NCBI RefSeq assembly: GCF_002975175.1
Contig: NZ_PCNZ01000021.1
Coordinates: 1-64,000 of the forward strand
Length of the DNA: 64,000 bases
DNA from: Bacillus sp. MYb209
GTDB taxonomy: Bacteria; Bacillota; Bacilli; Bacillales; Bacillaceae_G
Direction of reading: 5' to 3'
The notes beneath the pieces are model-generated. The model ran no database searches, was not told the origin of the DNA, and saw only the letters and a list, made by a program, of their open reading frames with translations. Made by a program: the position numbers and the translations under genes. Each line of letters starts with the position of its first letter. The stretch's first letter is position 1. Below, in pieces: positions 36,890 through 49,537 of this stretch.

Positions 36890-37768
36890 TTACCTCTCAT
36901 AATCATCCACAATCACTTGAATCACACGATAAGATTCTTCTGCCACCTTCTTATTACTATCCCTATTCGCATCATATGTAATTAACGCCTTCCAAAGCGC
37001 CCATCCTCTCGCTCTATTCCACGTTTCTTCATCCATACGTAATACTTCTTTAAATATGTTTCTACTATTTTTATGAAAAAATGTCCATGCCATCGCCGCA
37101 TCACACGCAGGATCCCCTACTCCTAATATACCAAAATCAATTACGGCACAAAGTTTTCCATCTTTAATAAGCAAGTTCCCCGGTGCAACATCTCCATGAA
37201 CCCAAACGGGTTTACGGTCCCATGTTGACCTAAGTGCTAAACCCCAAAGATGCTTTAATAATGTCTCATCAAAAACGTCCTTATTATTCTCAATAGCCAC
37301 TCTCGCTTCTTCATCGTATACTGATATAAGCCCGCCCCGGTAAAAATTATGTGCTCCAGCTATTGGTCCGTTACTCGCATCAATGGATTGCAATTCAATT
37401 AAAAATGATCCTAAGTCTGCTGCGAATTCATGTAAGTCACGAACATTTTCTTTCATAACTGTCTCTCCCTCTATCCACTTATTAATAGACCAAGGCCACG
37501 GATACTCTTCAGACGGATTCCCTTTCGCAATCGGTGCAGAAATTGGTAAAGCGATTTCCTTACTTAATATAGGAAGCCACTTGTTTTCTTTCTCTACTTG
37601 CGGTACATATGCCGCATCACTTGGTAATCTTACACTCATCTGATTTCCTAAATGAAACGTTCTATTATCATGCCCACTACATTTTACCGGCTTAATTTCT
37701 AAATGTGCCCATTCTGGAAATTGTTCCTGTATTAACTTTTCAACTAAACTTACGTTAATTGGATTCAT
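36890..37768 (-). CDS. APH family phosphotransferase
   Basis: The product is 292 aa. WVHGDVAPGNLLIKDGKLCA is the catalytic loop and VIDFGILGVGDPACDAAMAW the DFG-like metal motif of APH kinases. The substrate is unknown and antibiotic resistance is only a possibility. Its ATG directly follows the GNAT stop codon (no gap), with AAGGAG inside the GNAT 3' end, so translation is coupled. It is the third gene of the DUF2691-GNAT-kinase run. Confidence 0.85.
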   Translation of the reverse strand: MNPINVSLVEKLIQEQFPEWAHLEIKPVKCSGHDNRTFHLGNQMSVRLPSDAAYVPQVEKENKWLPILSKEIALPISAPIAKGNPSEEYPWPWSINKWIEGETVMKENVRDLHEFAADLGSFLIELQSIDASNGPIAGAHNFYRGGLISVYDEEARVAIENNKDVFDETLLKHLWGLALRSTWDRKPVWVHGDVAPGNLLIKDGKLCAVIDFGILGVGDPACDAAMAWTFFHKNSRNIFKEVLRMDEETWNRARGWALWKALITYDANRDSNKKVAEESYRVIQVIVDDYER

Positions 37769-38284
37769 TCACTTTCTCCTTCTCTTTTGAAACTTACTAA
37801 GCCCATCCGTACTACCGATATATTCAAAGCCACATCGCTTATAAAATTCATTCAACGTACGATTATGCCCAACACAATCTAACTTCAAATACTCTTTATC
37901 ACTTTGTACATTCTCTTCTACCCACTGTAAAATCCATTCTCCTATTTCATTCCCCTTATACTCCCGTTTCACCGCAAATCTATGAATATACAACGAATCA
38001 GAAACTTCTTCTTTACCAAAAATACGTTCATCCCATTCATTTTGTTTAGGAGATACTGTAACCGTACCGACAATTTCAGCTTCTTTCATAACAACATACG
38101 TATATTTCGCTCTTATGCCTTCTAATATTTCGGCCGTAGCTTCTCCTCCCAAAAGATACTGCCACTGATTTACTTCTTTATCTTGTAGCCACTGTGCTAC
38201 TTCTTTTAATAGAGTAATAATGCTTTCACTTTCATCTTCAGTGGCAATTCGAATTGTATATTCTTTAACTGTATTTCTCTCCAT
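37769..38284 (-). CDS. GNAT family N-acetyltransferase
   Basis: The product is 171 aa. TIRIATEDESESIITLLKEV at the start, LYIHRFAVKREYKGNEIGEW (acetyl-CoA binding) and LNEFYKRCGFEYIG complete the domain. It has the length of streptothricin-type or small-molecule acetyltransferases; the acceptor is unknown. ATG at 38284 with AAGGGG. It sits between the DUF2691 gene (22 bp gap) and the kinase (no gap). Confidence 0.85.
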   Translation of the reverse strand: MERNTVKEYTIRIATEDESESIITLLKEVAQWLQDKEVNQWQYLLGGEATAEILEGIRAKYTYVVMKEAEIVGTVTVSPKQNEWDERIFGKEEVSDSLYIHRFAVKREYKGNEIGEWILQWVEENVQSDKEYLKLDCVGHNRTLNEFYKRCGFEYIGSTDGLSKFQKRRRK

Positions 38285-38306
38285 ATTGCGTTCCCCTTTC
38301 ATATTA

Positions 38307-38771
38307 CTACCATACTGACAAACGCGTTCTACCGTCATTTTCATCTGTAACGTATTCAACGTACAAACCTTGATTCAGTGCATTTTCATACATCAATTCA
38401 ATCACTTCTTGATCTTTCGCATAAATTTGGATGTAATCACCATCCGCCACTAGCACGACTACTTCACACTTACTCTCTTTAAATTCTTCATATGTTTCAA
38501 TCTCTCCTAGTGCTTCCCCTTTTGGATATGCTTTTAAATCTGCAAAAATGAGATAATATATGTTGTCTTTTATTAATTTTTTTAATTCTAATCCATTCAT
38601 TATTTTTTTATCTTCCGAAAATAATTCTGAACCTATTCCATCACGCACTACTAAATAAGATTCCTCATTTTCCACTCGCCAATCAAATACAGTAATGTCG
38701 ACTGGCCTTAACACTTTCCAAAGTAAATTAGTGTATTCATTTGGAATATCTACAAAAATTCCTCTTTTCAT
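38307..38771 (-). CDS. DUF2691 family protein
   Basis: The product is 154 aa. MKRGIFVDIPNEYTNLLWKV and WRVENEESYLVVRDGIGSEL match what I recall of DUF2691, a small Bacillus family with no assigned function. The protein is acidic and soluble. It is the first gene of a three-gene run with a GNAT enzyme and an APH-like kinase, which does not reveal its role. Confidence 0.65.
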   Translation of the reverse strand: MKRGIFVDIPNEYTNLLWKVLRPVDITVFDWRVENEESYLVVRDGIGSELFSEDKKIMNGLELKKLIKDNIYYLIFADLKAYPKGEALGEIETYEEFKESKCEVVVLVADGDYIQIYAKDQEVIELMYENALNQGLYVEYVTDENDGRTRLSVW

Positions 38772-38878
38772 TTGTTTGCTCCTAACTTATTTGTTTTATT
38801 TTCGTCCCATACATTATATACCAAATTCAACTACTACATTTTGTCGATACCCTATGTAACTTGTATTTCATCACAAAA

Positions 38879-38911
38879 AAAAACGTTTCACTACTAGTGA
38901 AACGTTTTTTA
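38879..38911. terminator. Terminator of the YhgE-like gene
   Basis: Perfect palindrome AAACGTTTCACTA/TAGTGAAACGTTT with A and T runs on both sides, directly after the YhgE-like stop. Confidence 0.85.
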
Positions 38912-38915
38912 TCTA

Positions 38916-40097
38916 TTAAGCATTCAATTCCGTTTTATGTTCCTTTACTACACTACGTTTTAAAGCAGTTCCAAGTATGATAAACATACTTACTACACCA
39001 ATCCAAACGAGCACTGTAGTAGGAGTATTCCAAGCCAATCCTTTTCCGAAGAAGAAGATTTCTCTTAGCCCTTCTATCATAAATCGCATCGGTAACCAGG
39101 AGTAAATCCAGTCTTGATAAAATGGAGACATCATTTCAGGCGCTAGCGCCAATAGCGGTGCACCAAAGAAAAGTAACAGTGCAAATAACCCGATTCCCTT
39201 TAATCCAACTAATGAAAGGACCGCAGAAATCATTAAGAAGAAACTAAATGATGTAATGGATAAAAATAGAGCCGTATCCGTGAAATCCGAGATATTTAAT
39301 CCTACCATTCCATCTGCTATCCATGTAAGACCAAATCCAATTACAAACGCCGCAATAGCCCCCACTAAAATTTGTTTTACTTTTAATATGAAGTTTTCTT
39401 TTCTTGTACCCACTCGCGTTTTACTTATCGCAATAAAGATAATTGCTGCGCTCGCTAAACTTGCAATCCATAACGGTTGGAATAAAGAAATTGGCGAGTT
39501 ACCGTTTGCACTATTTTTTCCAATTTCATTTATATTTGTCACTTTCTTCGTAATAGGTGTTACTAAATTTGAAACTTGATCTGTTGTTAAAGTAGTCCCT
39601 TTTGCTTTAAATCCTTCTAGTAGTTGTGTACGAACGTTATTGTTCATATTATCAACTACTCCATTTAACATTTGCCCTGCCATAGTTGAAGCCGCCGTAT
39701 TCATTCCTTGATTTATATATATTTCGACTTCAGGCGAAGAAGGCTGTGGTGTTCGTAGCGATGCTTGTTTTACGCTAAAGTCTTTCGGAATCACTAATGC
39801 TGCATAATACTTTTGATTGTTTAAACCTTTTTGAACAGATTCTTTATTTTTTACTTCCACCCACTCTACCGCAGGTTCTTCATCAGTTTTTGATGTTTTT
39901 TCGATCATATCAACAATTGTTTGCCCCATATTCATTTTAGCTTGATTCGGAATTTCCACTCCTTGATCCTCATTTACAATTGCGATTGGTAAGTTTTTCG
40001 GCTTAGGTTGAACGGTTGGAAATAATGTTAATGAAAAAATAAAAACAACAAGTAGTGCAATAACTGGTGATAATAAGAAAAGTTTGTTTTTAAACAT
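38916..40097 (-). CDS. YhgE/Pip-like ABC-2 type membrane protein
   Basis: The product is 393 aa. One N-terminal membrane helix, an extracellular domain of about 180 residues (PIAIVNEDQGVEIPNQAKMN and the QKGLNNQKYYAALVIPKDFS segment), then five C-terminal helices. This is the YhgE/Pip-DUF3533 family, related to ABC-2 permeases and phage infection protein. No ATPase gene lies beside it. It is divergent from a TetR gene, with an operator between, so it is probably the repressed target of that regulator, as in drug-inducible export. Confidence 0.8.
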   Translation of the reverse strand: MFKNKLFLLSPVIALLVVFIFSLTLFPTVQPKPKNLPIAIVNEDQGVEIPNQAKMNMGQTIVDMIEKTSKTDEEPAVEWVEVKNKESVQKGLNNQKYYAALVIPKDFSVKQASLRTPQPSSPEVEIYINQGMNTAASTMAGQMLNGVVDNMNNNVRTQLLEGFKAKGTTLTTDQVSNLVTPITKKVTNINEIGKNSANGNSPISLFQPLWIASLASAAIIFIAISKTRVGTRKENFILKVKQILVGAIAAFVIGFGLTWIADGMVGLNISDFTDTALFLSITSFSFFLMISAVLSLVGLKGIGLFALLLFFGAPLLALAPEMMSPFYQDWIYSWLPMRFMIEGLREIFFFGKGLAWNTPTTVLVWIGVVSMFIILGTALKRSVVKEHKTELNA

Positions 40098-40209
40098 TTT
40101 CTTTTATCCTCCTTTAATTTGATTTATAATAACCAACAACGTGTTGTTTATTTATATTTCGAATTATATGTTTAAGTTAAATCTTATACAATAATCAAAA
40201 ATAGTGAAT

Positions 40210-40227
40210 GTGTCGGTTATAAGACAC
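40210..40227. promoter_or_regulatory. TetR operator between the divergent YhgE-like and TetR genes
   Basis: GTGTC-N8-GACAC, an inverted repeat between start sites at 40097 and 40269. A near match, TGTCG-N6-CGACA, stands before the broken TetR gene at 54.7 kb, which supports it as the recognition site of this TetR subfamily. Confidence 0.7.
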
Positions 40228-40268
40228 TTTCTTTAAATGTGTTGGAAAAAATTAAGGAGGGACATGCT

Positions 40269-40886
40269 TTGCGCGATAGTAATTTAGATTTACGTGTTAT
40301 TCGTACGAAAACTGCCATACGAAATGCATTGGTGGAGTTAATTGAGGAAAAAGGTTTTGAAGCCATTACAGTGAAAGATATTACTATGAAAGCAAACATA
40401 AACCGTGGTACTTTTTATGCACACTATCAAGATAAATTTGATTTAATGACAAAATGCCAAGAAGAAATTATGCATGAGTTTTCCATCATTGCCAAACAGA
40501 AACTTCCGGAAGTTATTGCTGAACTTGGATCAAATCCTTCTCCAACAATGCCGTTTGTACTTATCGCTTCTATTCTTGAATTTCTAAATGACAATAGTGA
40601 TTTTATGAAAGCTGTACTAAGCCCAAAAGGAGATTTATCTTTCCAAACAAAATTGAAAGACTTTATGTGGAAAACACTATTTGAAGATACGAATGGCGCT
40701 CTTATTAATAAGGAAAATTTACTTGTTCCAAGCCAATACTTAGCTTCTTATATGGCATCTGCTCATATAGGCGTCATCCAACAATGGTTACATAATGGAC
40801 AAAAAGAAAAACCGGAGGAAATTGCTCGTATTTTATCAACAATCGCAGTTCATGGTCCTTTCTATGCAGCTGGTTTAAAGAAATAA
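40269..40886 (+). CDS. TetR family transcriptional regulator
   Basis: The product is 205 aa. The N-terminal helix-turn-helix reads IRNALVELIEEKGFEAITVK and DITMKANINRGTFYAHYQDK; the C-terminal ligand domain ends HGPFYAAGLKK. The start is TTG at 40269 with AAGGAGGGA nine bases upstream; the frame also opens at 40239, over the ribosome site. It is divergent from the YhgE-like gene and probably represses it and itself through the operator at 40210-40227. Two degraded relatives of this gene are in the window. Confidence 0.88.
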   Translation: MRDSNLDLRVIRTKTAIRNALVELIEEKGFEAITVKDITMKANINRGTFYAHYQDKFDLMTKCQEEIMHEFSIIAKQKLPEVIAELGSNPSPTMPFVLIASILEFLNDNSDFMKAVLSPKGDLSFQTKLKDFMWKTLFEDTNGALINKENLLVPSQYLASYMASAHIGVIQQWLHNGQKEKPEEIARILSTIAVHGPFYAAGLKK

Positions 40887-41003
40887 GCTTGCCTGCATAG
40901 AAACATGCTTTAATCAATCTGAACATCAACAAACTTCTAAATGAAATGTATGGCTGAGTAGTTACTATTATTTTTATTAATAACTTGAAATTTATGTTCC
41001 TAT

Positions 41004-41042
41004 GAAAAAAGCTGTTGAAAGGAATCCTCTTCAACAGCTTCT
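41004..41042 (-). terminator. Terminator of inhA
   Basis: AAAAAGCTGTTGAA pairs with TTCAACAGCTTT with a T-run on the minus strand. Confidence 0.85.
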
Positions 41043-41048
41043 CCATTA

Positions 41049-43436
41049 TTAACGATATAAACGAACTGCTCCTGCAGAATTATCATCTGCTTGTCCAACT
41101 ACTTCAAATTTCAATCCAACCTTCGGTACTTTACGTCCTGCATCTGGGATTAAATCGTTCATATACGATTTAGAATCATCAAACTTCGTTACACCTGGTA
41201 ACCCTTTGTAATCATATGTTCCGCGTGTTGGAGATACAACTTTCCATGCAGGCGTTTGGTTAAAGGAGAACGCAGCATCTGCGATTTGGTATCGTGTACT
41301 ATTTTTAACAGTTGGTTTGCCGTTTAGCGTTCCAACAATTGCCTCTGGATGAGAGTCAACAACCCCTAAGAAACCTTCGCCTGGATGCATACCAACCCAA
41401 TTATCTGTAAAGCTAGAGTCTGCATACCATACAACAAGACCTGTATTATACGGTACACCACTGCTATATTTTAACGCTTGATCAGCACCAGCGTAGTTTC
41501 TCCACTCTAAATAATAGTTATGTTTCTTCTTATCAAAACCGTTTGCCGCAACGAAACCATTTAATTTTAATTTGGCTTCGCCTTCTGCATCATCAGAGAA
41601 CACAACATTTCCATCTACAGTTAATGTAGCGTTATCAAGAGTAAAACCGTTCGGTGCTAAACCACCATCTGTAATGTATTCGAATACTAGTTTTACTTTT
41701 TGTCCTTTAAATTGGCTTAAGTCATATGACTTATCTACCCATTTACCATCCGTTGTGTCTAGACCATTTTTCACATTCTTTTCGCCAATTCGATCCACTA
41801 ACGTTTTCTTATCATCCTCTGTCACTGCATGTACTTCAAGGAAGTCATAATCTGTTTCAATTTCATACAATGATTTGTAATCAAACTTCGCCATTGTTGC
41901 ATTTGTTAAATCAAACACTGGCGTTTCTATTGTTGTATGAAGATTATCGCCTTTTGTACTATAGTAATATTTCTTACCGAATGCAGGCTGAATACCTTTT
42001 ACATCTTTATCTGGTAAGTTAACGCGAATCAGACCAGGACGAGTTGATTTCGTTACACTTTGATCTAAGTACGTCGCAAAACCGATACCGCGATTTAATT
42101 TATCATAGTCAATCTCTACAATATTTGCCCAGTTTCCACCCATGTTCTTTTGAAAGAACTCTTTGTTTTGCGGAGAGAAACTCGGTGGCGTTGAACCTGC
42201 AATTTTACCAGCCCAGCTGCCGCCGCTCATAACAGACCAAGAGTTAATTGGCTCACCTGATCCTGAATACTTCGTATCATACTCATCTGGAAGACCTAAA
42301 TCATGACCAAATTCATGTGCGAATACACCAACTGCTCCGTCTTCTGGCTCAATTGTGTAGTCGTATGCTGCCATTTTACCGCCCCAGTTATCAACCTTTG
42401 CTTTTGTTCCTTCAATTGGATATGGTGCTCCAAGGTTCCAGCGATGTGACCAAATTGCGTCATCACCTAGTCTACCACCGCCTCCATCTTGCCCAACTCC
42501 AGCGTGAATGACCATTAAGTGATCAATAAGACCATCTGATTCGTTTTTATTGCCATCACCATTATTGTCATATTGATCGTATTGGTCAAATTCAGATAAA
42601 TCAATACCACTTTCTACAGCTGCATTTAATGCCTCTTTTACAAAATCACGAGGTCCTTTTGGTCCTTTATTATCATGACCGCCATCTCCTGCATCTGCAC
42701 CATAATCCGCTGCTTTACCAGGAACTGTCAACCACTTTGTTACTGTCCCATCAACTGTATAACTACCACCAGATTGCTCTTCATAATATTGTTTAAATGT
42801 TGGGATTTTTGAACCATCAAAGAGTGTAAACGGCTCATCACCAAATAACATTTTTTGATAATGTTCTGGATTAAAATCATTTGAATACATATAACCTGGT
42901 ACTTGATCAATATTGTTATGCTTAAAGTCAGCAAACTCTACTAGCAATACAAGAACTTTATCTTTACGAACATCACCGTTATATTGTTTTTGCTTCGCTG
43001 AAGTAGTTGGTACTTTTCCGTTTAATCCCCCTTTAACCGGCTCTTGTCCAGCTACCGGGCCACTAACAGGTTGATCAGCTTTTGCTTTCGTATCTGCTTT
43101 TGCATCTTTAACTTTTTTCAAAAAGTCAGAAGCTTCTCTCGAAACACTATCCCCTGCTGCTGGCTCTTTTCCAGCATTTTCGCCTTTTTTCTTCTCTACG
43201 TATTTTTCAACAGCTTTTAATGTGTCTTCTTTCGACTCAGATTCACTAATTACACCGCGTTTCTTGAGCGCATCTGCTAAACGCTCCTCTGGAATTAAAT
43301 TTTCATCAATTGGACTTAAAGATCCTACATTAGACGGCGTTGCCGCATAAACAGATTGACTACCAAATCCAAATGTGCAACTAAGCACAGCTGCCGCCGC
43401 AAGCGTAGACAGCACTTTAAAAGGCTTTTTCTTCAT
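41049..43436 (-). CDS. inhA: Immune inhibitor A metalloprotease (M6 family)
   Basis: The product is 795 aa. Signal peptide (about 1-31, ending VYAA), propeptide, then the zinc protease with [14 protein letters not shown] (His 374, Glu 375, His 378) and MSGGSWAG as Met-turn. The C-terminal half contains beta-sandwich and Ca-binding-like repeats, consistent with secreted InhA. InhA degrades host antimicrobial peptides and other proteins and is a known factor in virulence and in spore exosporium. There are three paralogues in the group; I cannot say which this one is. Full length with no frameshift. Single gene. Confidence 0.92.
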   Translation of the reverse strand: MKKKPFKVLSTLAAAAVLSCTFGFGSQSVYAATPSNVGSLSPIDENLIPEERLADALKKRGVISESESKEDTLKAVEKYVEKKKGENAGKEPAAGDSVSREASDFLKKVKDAKADTKAKADQPVSGPVAGQEPVKGGLNGKVPTTSAKQKQYNGDVRKDKVLVLLVEFADFKHNNIDQVPGYMYSNDFNPEHYQKMLFGDEPFTLFDGSKIPTFKQYYEEQSGGSYTVDGTVTKWLTVPGKAADYGADAGDGGHDNKGPKGPRDFVKEALNAAVESGIDLSEFDQYDQYDNNGDGNKNESDGLIDHLMVIHAGVGQDGGGGRLGDDAIWSHRWNLGAPYPIEGTKAKVDNWGGKMAAYDYTIEPEDGAVGVFAHEFGHDLGLPDEYDTKYSGSGEPINSWSVMSGGSWAGKIAGSTPPSFSPQNKEFFQKNMGGNWANIVEIDYDKLNRGIGFATYLDQSVTKSTRPGLIRVNLPDKDVKGIQPAFGKKYYYSTKGDNLHTTIETPVFDLTNATMAKFDYKSLYEIETDYDFLEVHAVTEDDKKTLVDRIGEKNVKNGLDTTDGKWVDKSYDLSQFKGQKVKLVFEYITDGGLAPNGFTLDNATLTVDGNVVFSDDAEGEAKLKLNGFVAANGFDKKKHNYYLEWRNYAGADQALKYSSGVPYNTGLVVWYADSSFTDNWVGMHPGEGFLGVVDSHPEAIVGTLNGKPTVKNSTRYQIADAAFSFNQTPAWKVVSPTRGTYDYKGLPGVTKFDDSKSYMNDLIPDAGRKVPKVGLKFEVVGQADDNSAGAVRLYR

Positions 43437-43689
43437 CCCTATTCCTCCCCAACCTTAAATATGTTCCAATGATCTTATAATAAAGAATATTCCGATAATT
43501 TGCAATATACTGTCTTAATTTGTAATATTTTTGAAAATATTCTTTATTTTAGATTGATATACATTCTGATTCATCGATGTTTTCAGAAGATATTGATGGA
43601 AGTTGATAAAACTATTAAAATCTCTGTACATAATTGCAAGATATACTTTGCCAATTGCGATTTCTAATATCATTGTTGTTTCACCGTCC

Positions 43690-43878
43690 CCATGGCTTGA
43701 CTGTAATTATAGGAGACAATGTAGTTCGAAAAGGAGAGATGGTAAATTCTGTTAGTACTCATTCTAGTGTTCAGGGAGTTTACCATTCTTTCAATATTCT
43801 TGCATCTGAACTGCAACTATCCTCCGCAGCAATACAAACTGTAGGAAGTAAGGGCTACAGTATACGTGTCGTACTGTA
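43690..43878 (+). pseudogene. C-terminal fragment of a class I O-methyltransferase
   Basis: The frame reads VIIGDNVVRKGEMVNSVSTH, then VQGVYHSFNILASELQLSSA and AIQTVGSKGY. This matches the C-terminal half of caffeoyl-CoA-type O-methyltransferases (usual IIADNVVRDG...VQGVRKFNELLA...SATAIQTVGSKGYDGF). The N-terminal half and the final DGF are absent. It ends abruptly where similarity to a TetR gene tail begins, so this is a junction of two lost genes. Confidence 0.6.
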
Positions 43879-43879
43879 A

Positions 43880-43912
43880 CGGACCTTTCTATGTAAGCTG
43901 GCTTAAAAAAAT
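43880..43912 (+). pseudogene. Tail of a lost TetR gene
   Basis: CGGACCTTTCTATG and GCTGGCTTAAAAAAATAAG resemble the last 35 bases of the TetR gene at 40269-40886 (which encodes HGPFYAAGLKK and stop), with one extra base. It probably derives from a sister gene that was deleted. The match is short, so this call is tentative. Confidence 0.4.
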
Positions 43913-43914
43913 AA

Positions 43915-43950
43915 GAGATCATCCACTACACATAGCGAATGATCTTTTTA
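43915..43950 (-). terminator. Terminator of rph
   Basis: AGATCAT pairs with ATGATCT around a 15-base loop. T-rich on the minus side. Confidence 0.6.
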
Positions 43951-43951
43951 A

Positions 43952-46558
<2,607 letters not shown>

Positions 46559-46677
46559 TTAACATCTCTCCTTACAATGCATGTGTTCTTGATTGTAACA
46601 GTAGTAAATGCGAATAAACAGTCTATTTTGACCTTTAATTCCATGATATAATTAAGTTAGGAAGAGATATTCCCCCT

Positions 46678-47019
46678 CTAATTCACTTCAATTACATCAA
46701 CAAACTTAAACATTCGCTTATTACGAAATGCATCTGTACATATAATCGTCTCCTTTATTGGATTAATATTGACTACTGTTATGTAATTTTCATATAGATA
46801 GCCACCTCTGTAATATGTAAGTAAAACCTCTTCCTCACCTAAAAATGAACATAACAGCCTATTTTCAATCATTTCTTTTGCATCTTGCGTTAAGATTGGG
46901 CGTGAGATTTTCGTTTGCCTACTTATCATTTCTTTAATAGTTGCGAACTGCTCTGGCATACTGGCAAATGGTTGCCACTTTACCATACCTCTTCCTTTTG
47001 GCATATTAGCATTCTTCAC
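46678..47019 (-). CDS. YolD-like family protein
   Basis: The product is 113 aa. MPKGRGMVKWQPFASMPEQF and ISRPILTQDAKEMIENRLLC mark the YolD family, usually paired with the Y-family polymerase UvrX/UmuC. Its start overlaps the end of uvrX by four bases (ATGA), so the two are translationally coupled. It still looks intact while its partner is broken. Likely part of the SOS response. Confidence 0.85.
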   Translation of the reverse strand: MKNANMPKGRGMVKWQPFASMPEQFATIKEMISRQTKISRPILTQDAKEMIENRLLCSFLGEEEVLLTYYRGGYLYENYITVVNINPIKETIICTDAFRNKRMFKFVDVIEVN

Positions 47020-48175
47020 GATTTATGTCCTCCTAATAATGTGTTTCTATATCTTGCTGTTGCGACGCTTGTGTAGGAAATCCCACGTAAAATACTGTTC
47101 TTACCAAATCGTGTTCGAATTTCGTCCATGACCTTCGTTAATCGCATTTCTTTTTCTCTTTGTATAATGTTATCGAAAAGTGAAATTTGCTCTTCTCCTT
47201 CATTTATTAAATTTGTTAACGAAATACTTATCGATCGAATCGGTTCCCCTGTATAACGCTCGTATAAAAAATATGTACAAACATTGTAAATATCCATCGT
47301 TAAATTTGTTGCTCTGTTTAACGTATGTGCCTTTCTTATTCCCCCGCCATATTCCTTGCTACATCCAACTGAAAAATGGATCGTTTGAGCGTATTTCTTT
47401 TCTCTTCTCAACCTATAACAAACTTCTTCTATATGCTCTAATAACATAACTACGAACTCTTCTATTGAGTAATCACGTAATAATATTTGGCTTTTCGCTA
47501 TAGATGTTGTTGCTGGAACATACTTCTCTGCTATTCTGCTAAAATCAATCCCGTTACTATGTAGATGTAATTCTTCTCCTATTACACCGAAAGATTGCTT
47601 TAAATATTTCAAAGGGTACTGAGCCAATTCTCCAATTGTATGTACACCTTTTCGATTCAATTTCATTTCAGTTTTATACGATATACCCCAAAATTTACTG
47701 AGCGGTCTTATGCTCCATAACTTCTCGGGTATATCGTCGTACGTTCATATATTTCTCGCTTGAACTTTAATGCGAACTCGCGCGGATTACTCGCAAACAA
47801 ATGAATACTTGCGGTCATATCCATGAAAAATTCATCGATACTATATTGATGAAAATCTTCCGGTGCAACATACTGCAAAGCTAAACCTGTTATGTAAGTT
47901 GAACATTTCATATACGTATGCATAATTGGATTCACAATAATAATATCTGGTCGCTTCGGTATTTCGTACAATCTTGCCATCTTCCTTATCCCTAACGCTT
48001 TTAATGGCGGTGTTGCTGCTAATACGATTGATCCGCTCCGATTCACATCTCCTACGACGGCCAATTTTGTATAACGTGGATCCAGTCCTTTTTTAATACA
48101 TGACACACTCGCATAAAAGCTACGAAGATCTACACATAGAATAATACGATTTGGTAAAAGAGAATAATCATACAA
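47016..48175 (-). pseudogene. uvrX: uvrX (Y-family DNA polymerase) with internal deletion and frameshift
   Basis: The N-terminal part (47708-48175) starts at TTG 48175 with an AGGGG site and keeps the catalytic CVDLRSFYAS (Asp 16) and YSIDEF (Asp 114, Glu 115) motifs. The C-terminal part (47016 to about 47735) holds WGISYKTEMKLNRKGVHTIG to HKS. Between them about 40 residues with the palm/thumb linker are missing, and the reading frame changes, giving a stop at 47708. Two LexA boxes lie upstream. The gene is SOS-type but cannot make a full polymerase. Confidence 0.85.
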
Positions 48176-48192
48176 GGTTATCACCCCTAAAG

Positions 48193-48227
48193 GAACGTTT
48201 GTTCTTATTTTATACGAACTTATGTTC
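48193..48227. promoter_or_regulatory. Two LexA (SOS) boxes upstream of uvrX
   Basis: GAAC-gttt-GTTC (48193-48204) and CGAAC-ttat-GTTC (48215-48227) match the Bacillus LexA consensus CGAACN4GTTCG closely. They indicate damage-induced expression of uvrX-yolD. Confidence 0.75.
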
Positions 48228-48373
48228 TTTTGAAAGGTATTCCCATGAAAATTTTGGTTAAAATAATCGTACTTCAAAAATCCCTTTAAGAAAATCTTAA
48301 GAAATCCCCCTCTAAATTCATAAGAAATTTTTTCTATACTGAAAAATGTAAATACACAAAAGGAGAAACAATC

Positions 48374-48724
48374 ATGAAGAAACTTTTACTTTGCATAATA
48401 GGAATAGGCCTCCCTATATACTTACTACCTTTCATGTTGCGCGGGGATTTGGACAGATTTAATCCAATTGCTGAAGAAAAAAATGTATACGCCATTGCGA
48501 AGGGATATGGCGTTCCGGATTATAATCATAAAGGACGAGCTATGTACTCACTAAAAGGTGTTGATGAATCTGGGAACGAGAAAGAATATATAGTAGGAAC
48601 TAACACTCCTAATGATTTTATAAGAAAAACTTACTTAAAAATTCATGTGAAGGGCAAGTATGTCTATTCTTGCGACGTTATTTCTGAAAAGGACATTCCG
48701 GAGAAAATAAGAAAACAACTATGA
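48374..48724 (+). CDS. YxeA family protein
   Basis: The product is 116 aa. A signal-like N-terminus (MKKLLLCIIGIGLPIYLLPF) is followed by a short domain with YGVPDYNHKGRAMYSLKGVD and KGKYVYSCDVISEKDIPEKI, the DUF1093/YxeA pattern. Function not established; these are probably cell-surface proteins. AAAGGAG site before the ATG. A decayed second copy is at 60467-60619. Confidence 0.8.
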   Translation: MKKLLLCIIGIGLPIYLLPFMLRGDLDRFNPIAEEKNVYAIAKGYGVPDYNHKGRAMYSLKGVDESGNEKEYIVGTNTPNDFIRKTYLKIHVKGKYVYSCDVISEKDIPEKIRKQL

Positions 48725-48966
48725 AATAGTGTATAAACGAAAAAGTCTACTCGTATGAGTTGGCTCTTTTTCTTTATTTTATAAAGTCTTAATCGTTACT
48801 TTTCCTATACACCAAATTGCAAATATCAATTCTAAACGAAGTCGCTCTGAACACCATTGGCTTAGTTATTAGTAAAATTAGATAACATTTTTACTAATAG
48901 AAACCACGTTTGAAAGATAACCATGTAAATACTATAGACGTTGATCTTTCTGGAAATTTCAATATT

Positions 48967-49012
48967 AAAAAGCCTAATTTCTCAATTTAATGTGAAGAAA
49001 TTAGGCTTTTTT
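48967..49012. terminator. Strong hairpin terminator
   Basis: AAAAAGCCTAATTTCT pairs with AGAAATTAGGCTTTTT, a 16-bp stem with a 13-base loop. The 190 bp before it (48775-48966) hold no gene I can recognise. Confidence 0.8.
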
Positions 49013-49111
49013 CATTGCTCCATTAAAGAGCCCGATTGCTGAATATATAGGATATAATACGTTTCCGACCAATTATTATATTGCATCTTGTAATTTACCC
49101 TTGTTTATTAT

Positions 49112-49310
49112 CTATTTTTGAATGATGGATTAATTCGTGATTTATAAAGCAAGAAATCATTGTTCTATATACTTGTTCAATAATATCAGGATTTACATTA
49201 TTTTCATCAGCAATTGTTCTAACTTTTTGAATTACAGCTTCAACTCTTTTTGGTGCTTTAACATCTTCAGTATCTTTTCTGAATTTTGCATTATGATACG
49301 GTTCACCGTG
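49112..49310 (-). pseudogene. C-terminal part of a chorismate mutase gene
   Basis: The minus strand reads FRKDTEDVKAPKRVEAVIQK, VRTIADENNVNPDIIEQVYR and TMISCFINHELIHHS. This is the AroQ-type chorismate mutase (PchB-like) C-terminal region. The N-terminal helix and start codon are missing where a 17-bp repeat shared with 51412-51428 occurs. Truncation probably happened on the insertion or deletion that brought in the glutamate decarboxylase gene. Confidence 0.65.
49291..49307. repeat. 17-bp direct repeat, copy 1
   Basis: TTATGATACGGTTCACC is identical to 51412-51428. The two copies flank the glutamate decarboxylase gene. Confidence 0.8.
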
Positions 49311-49537
49311 ACGTATCTAAATGAGGTTCTCTTGGATCACCCTACCCCCTCTCACTTCCTCTAAATATGAAGTCTTGTCCTTAATTGAGTAACCAGCGAT
49401 AGTAAAATAAGCGCAAATTTTTCGGTTAGATGCAGAATAGAGCTCGTTCCGGGGTTTATAAAGGGAGGTTTTCCGATTATGCAAAGCAAAATTACCCATT
49501 TTCATATTTTTCGAGTCAATAGGCGGAATCTCTCTGT

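Noticed and set aside
41572-42511. Several plus-strand frames across inhA
   Set aside because: Antisense shadows of a full-length protease with intact active site.
48193-48227. LexA boxes read as evidence of a prophage
   Set aside because: They belong to the chromosomal uvrX-yolD pair; no phage genes are present.
49317-49505. 62-codon frame on the minus strand
   Set aside because: No ribosome site, no family resemblance, and it lies in scrambled sequence beside the direct repeat.
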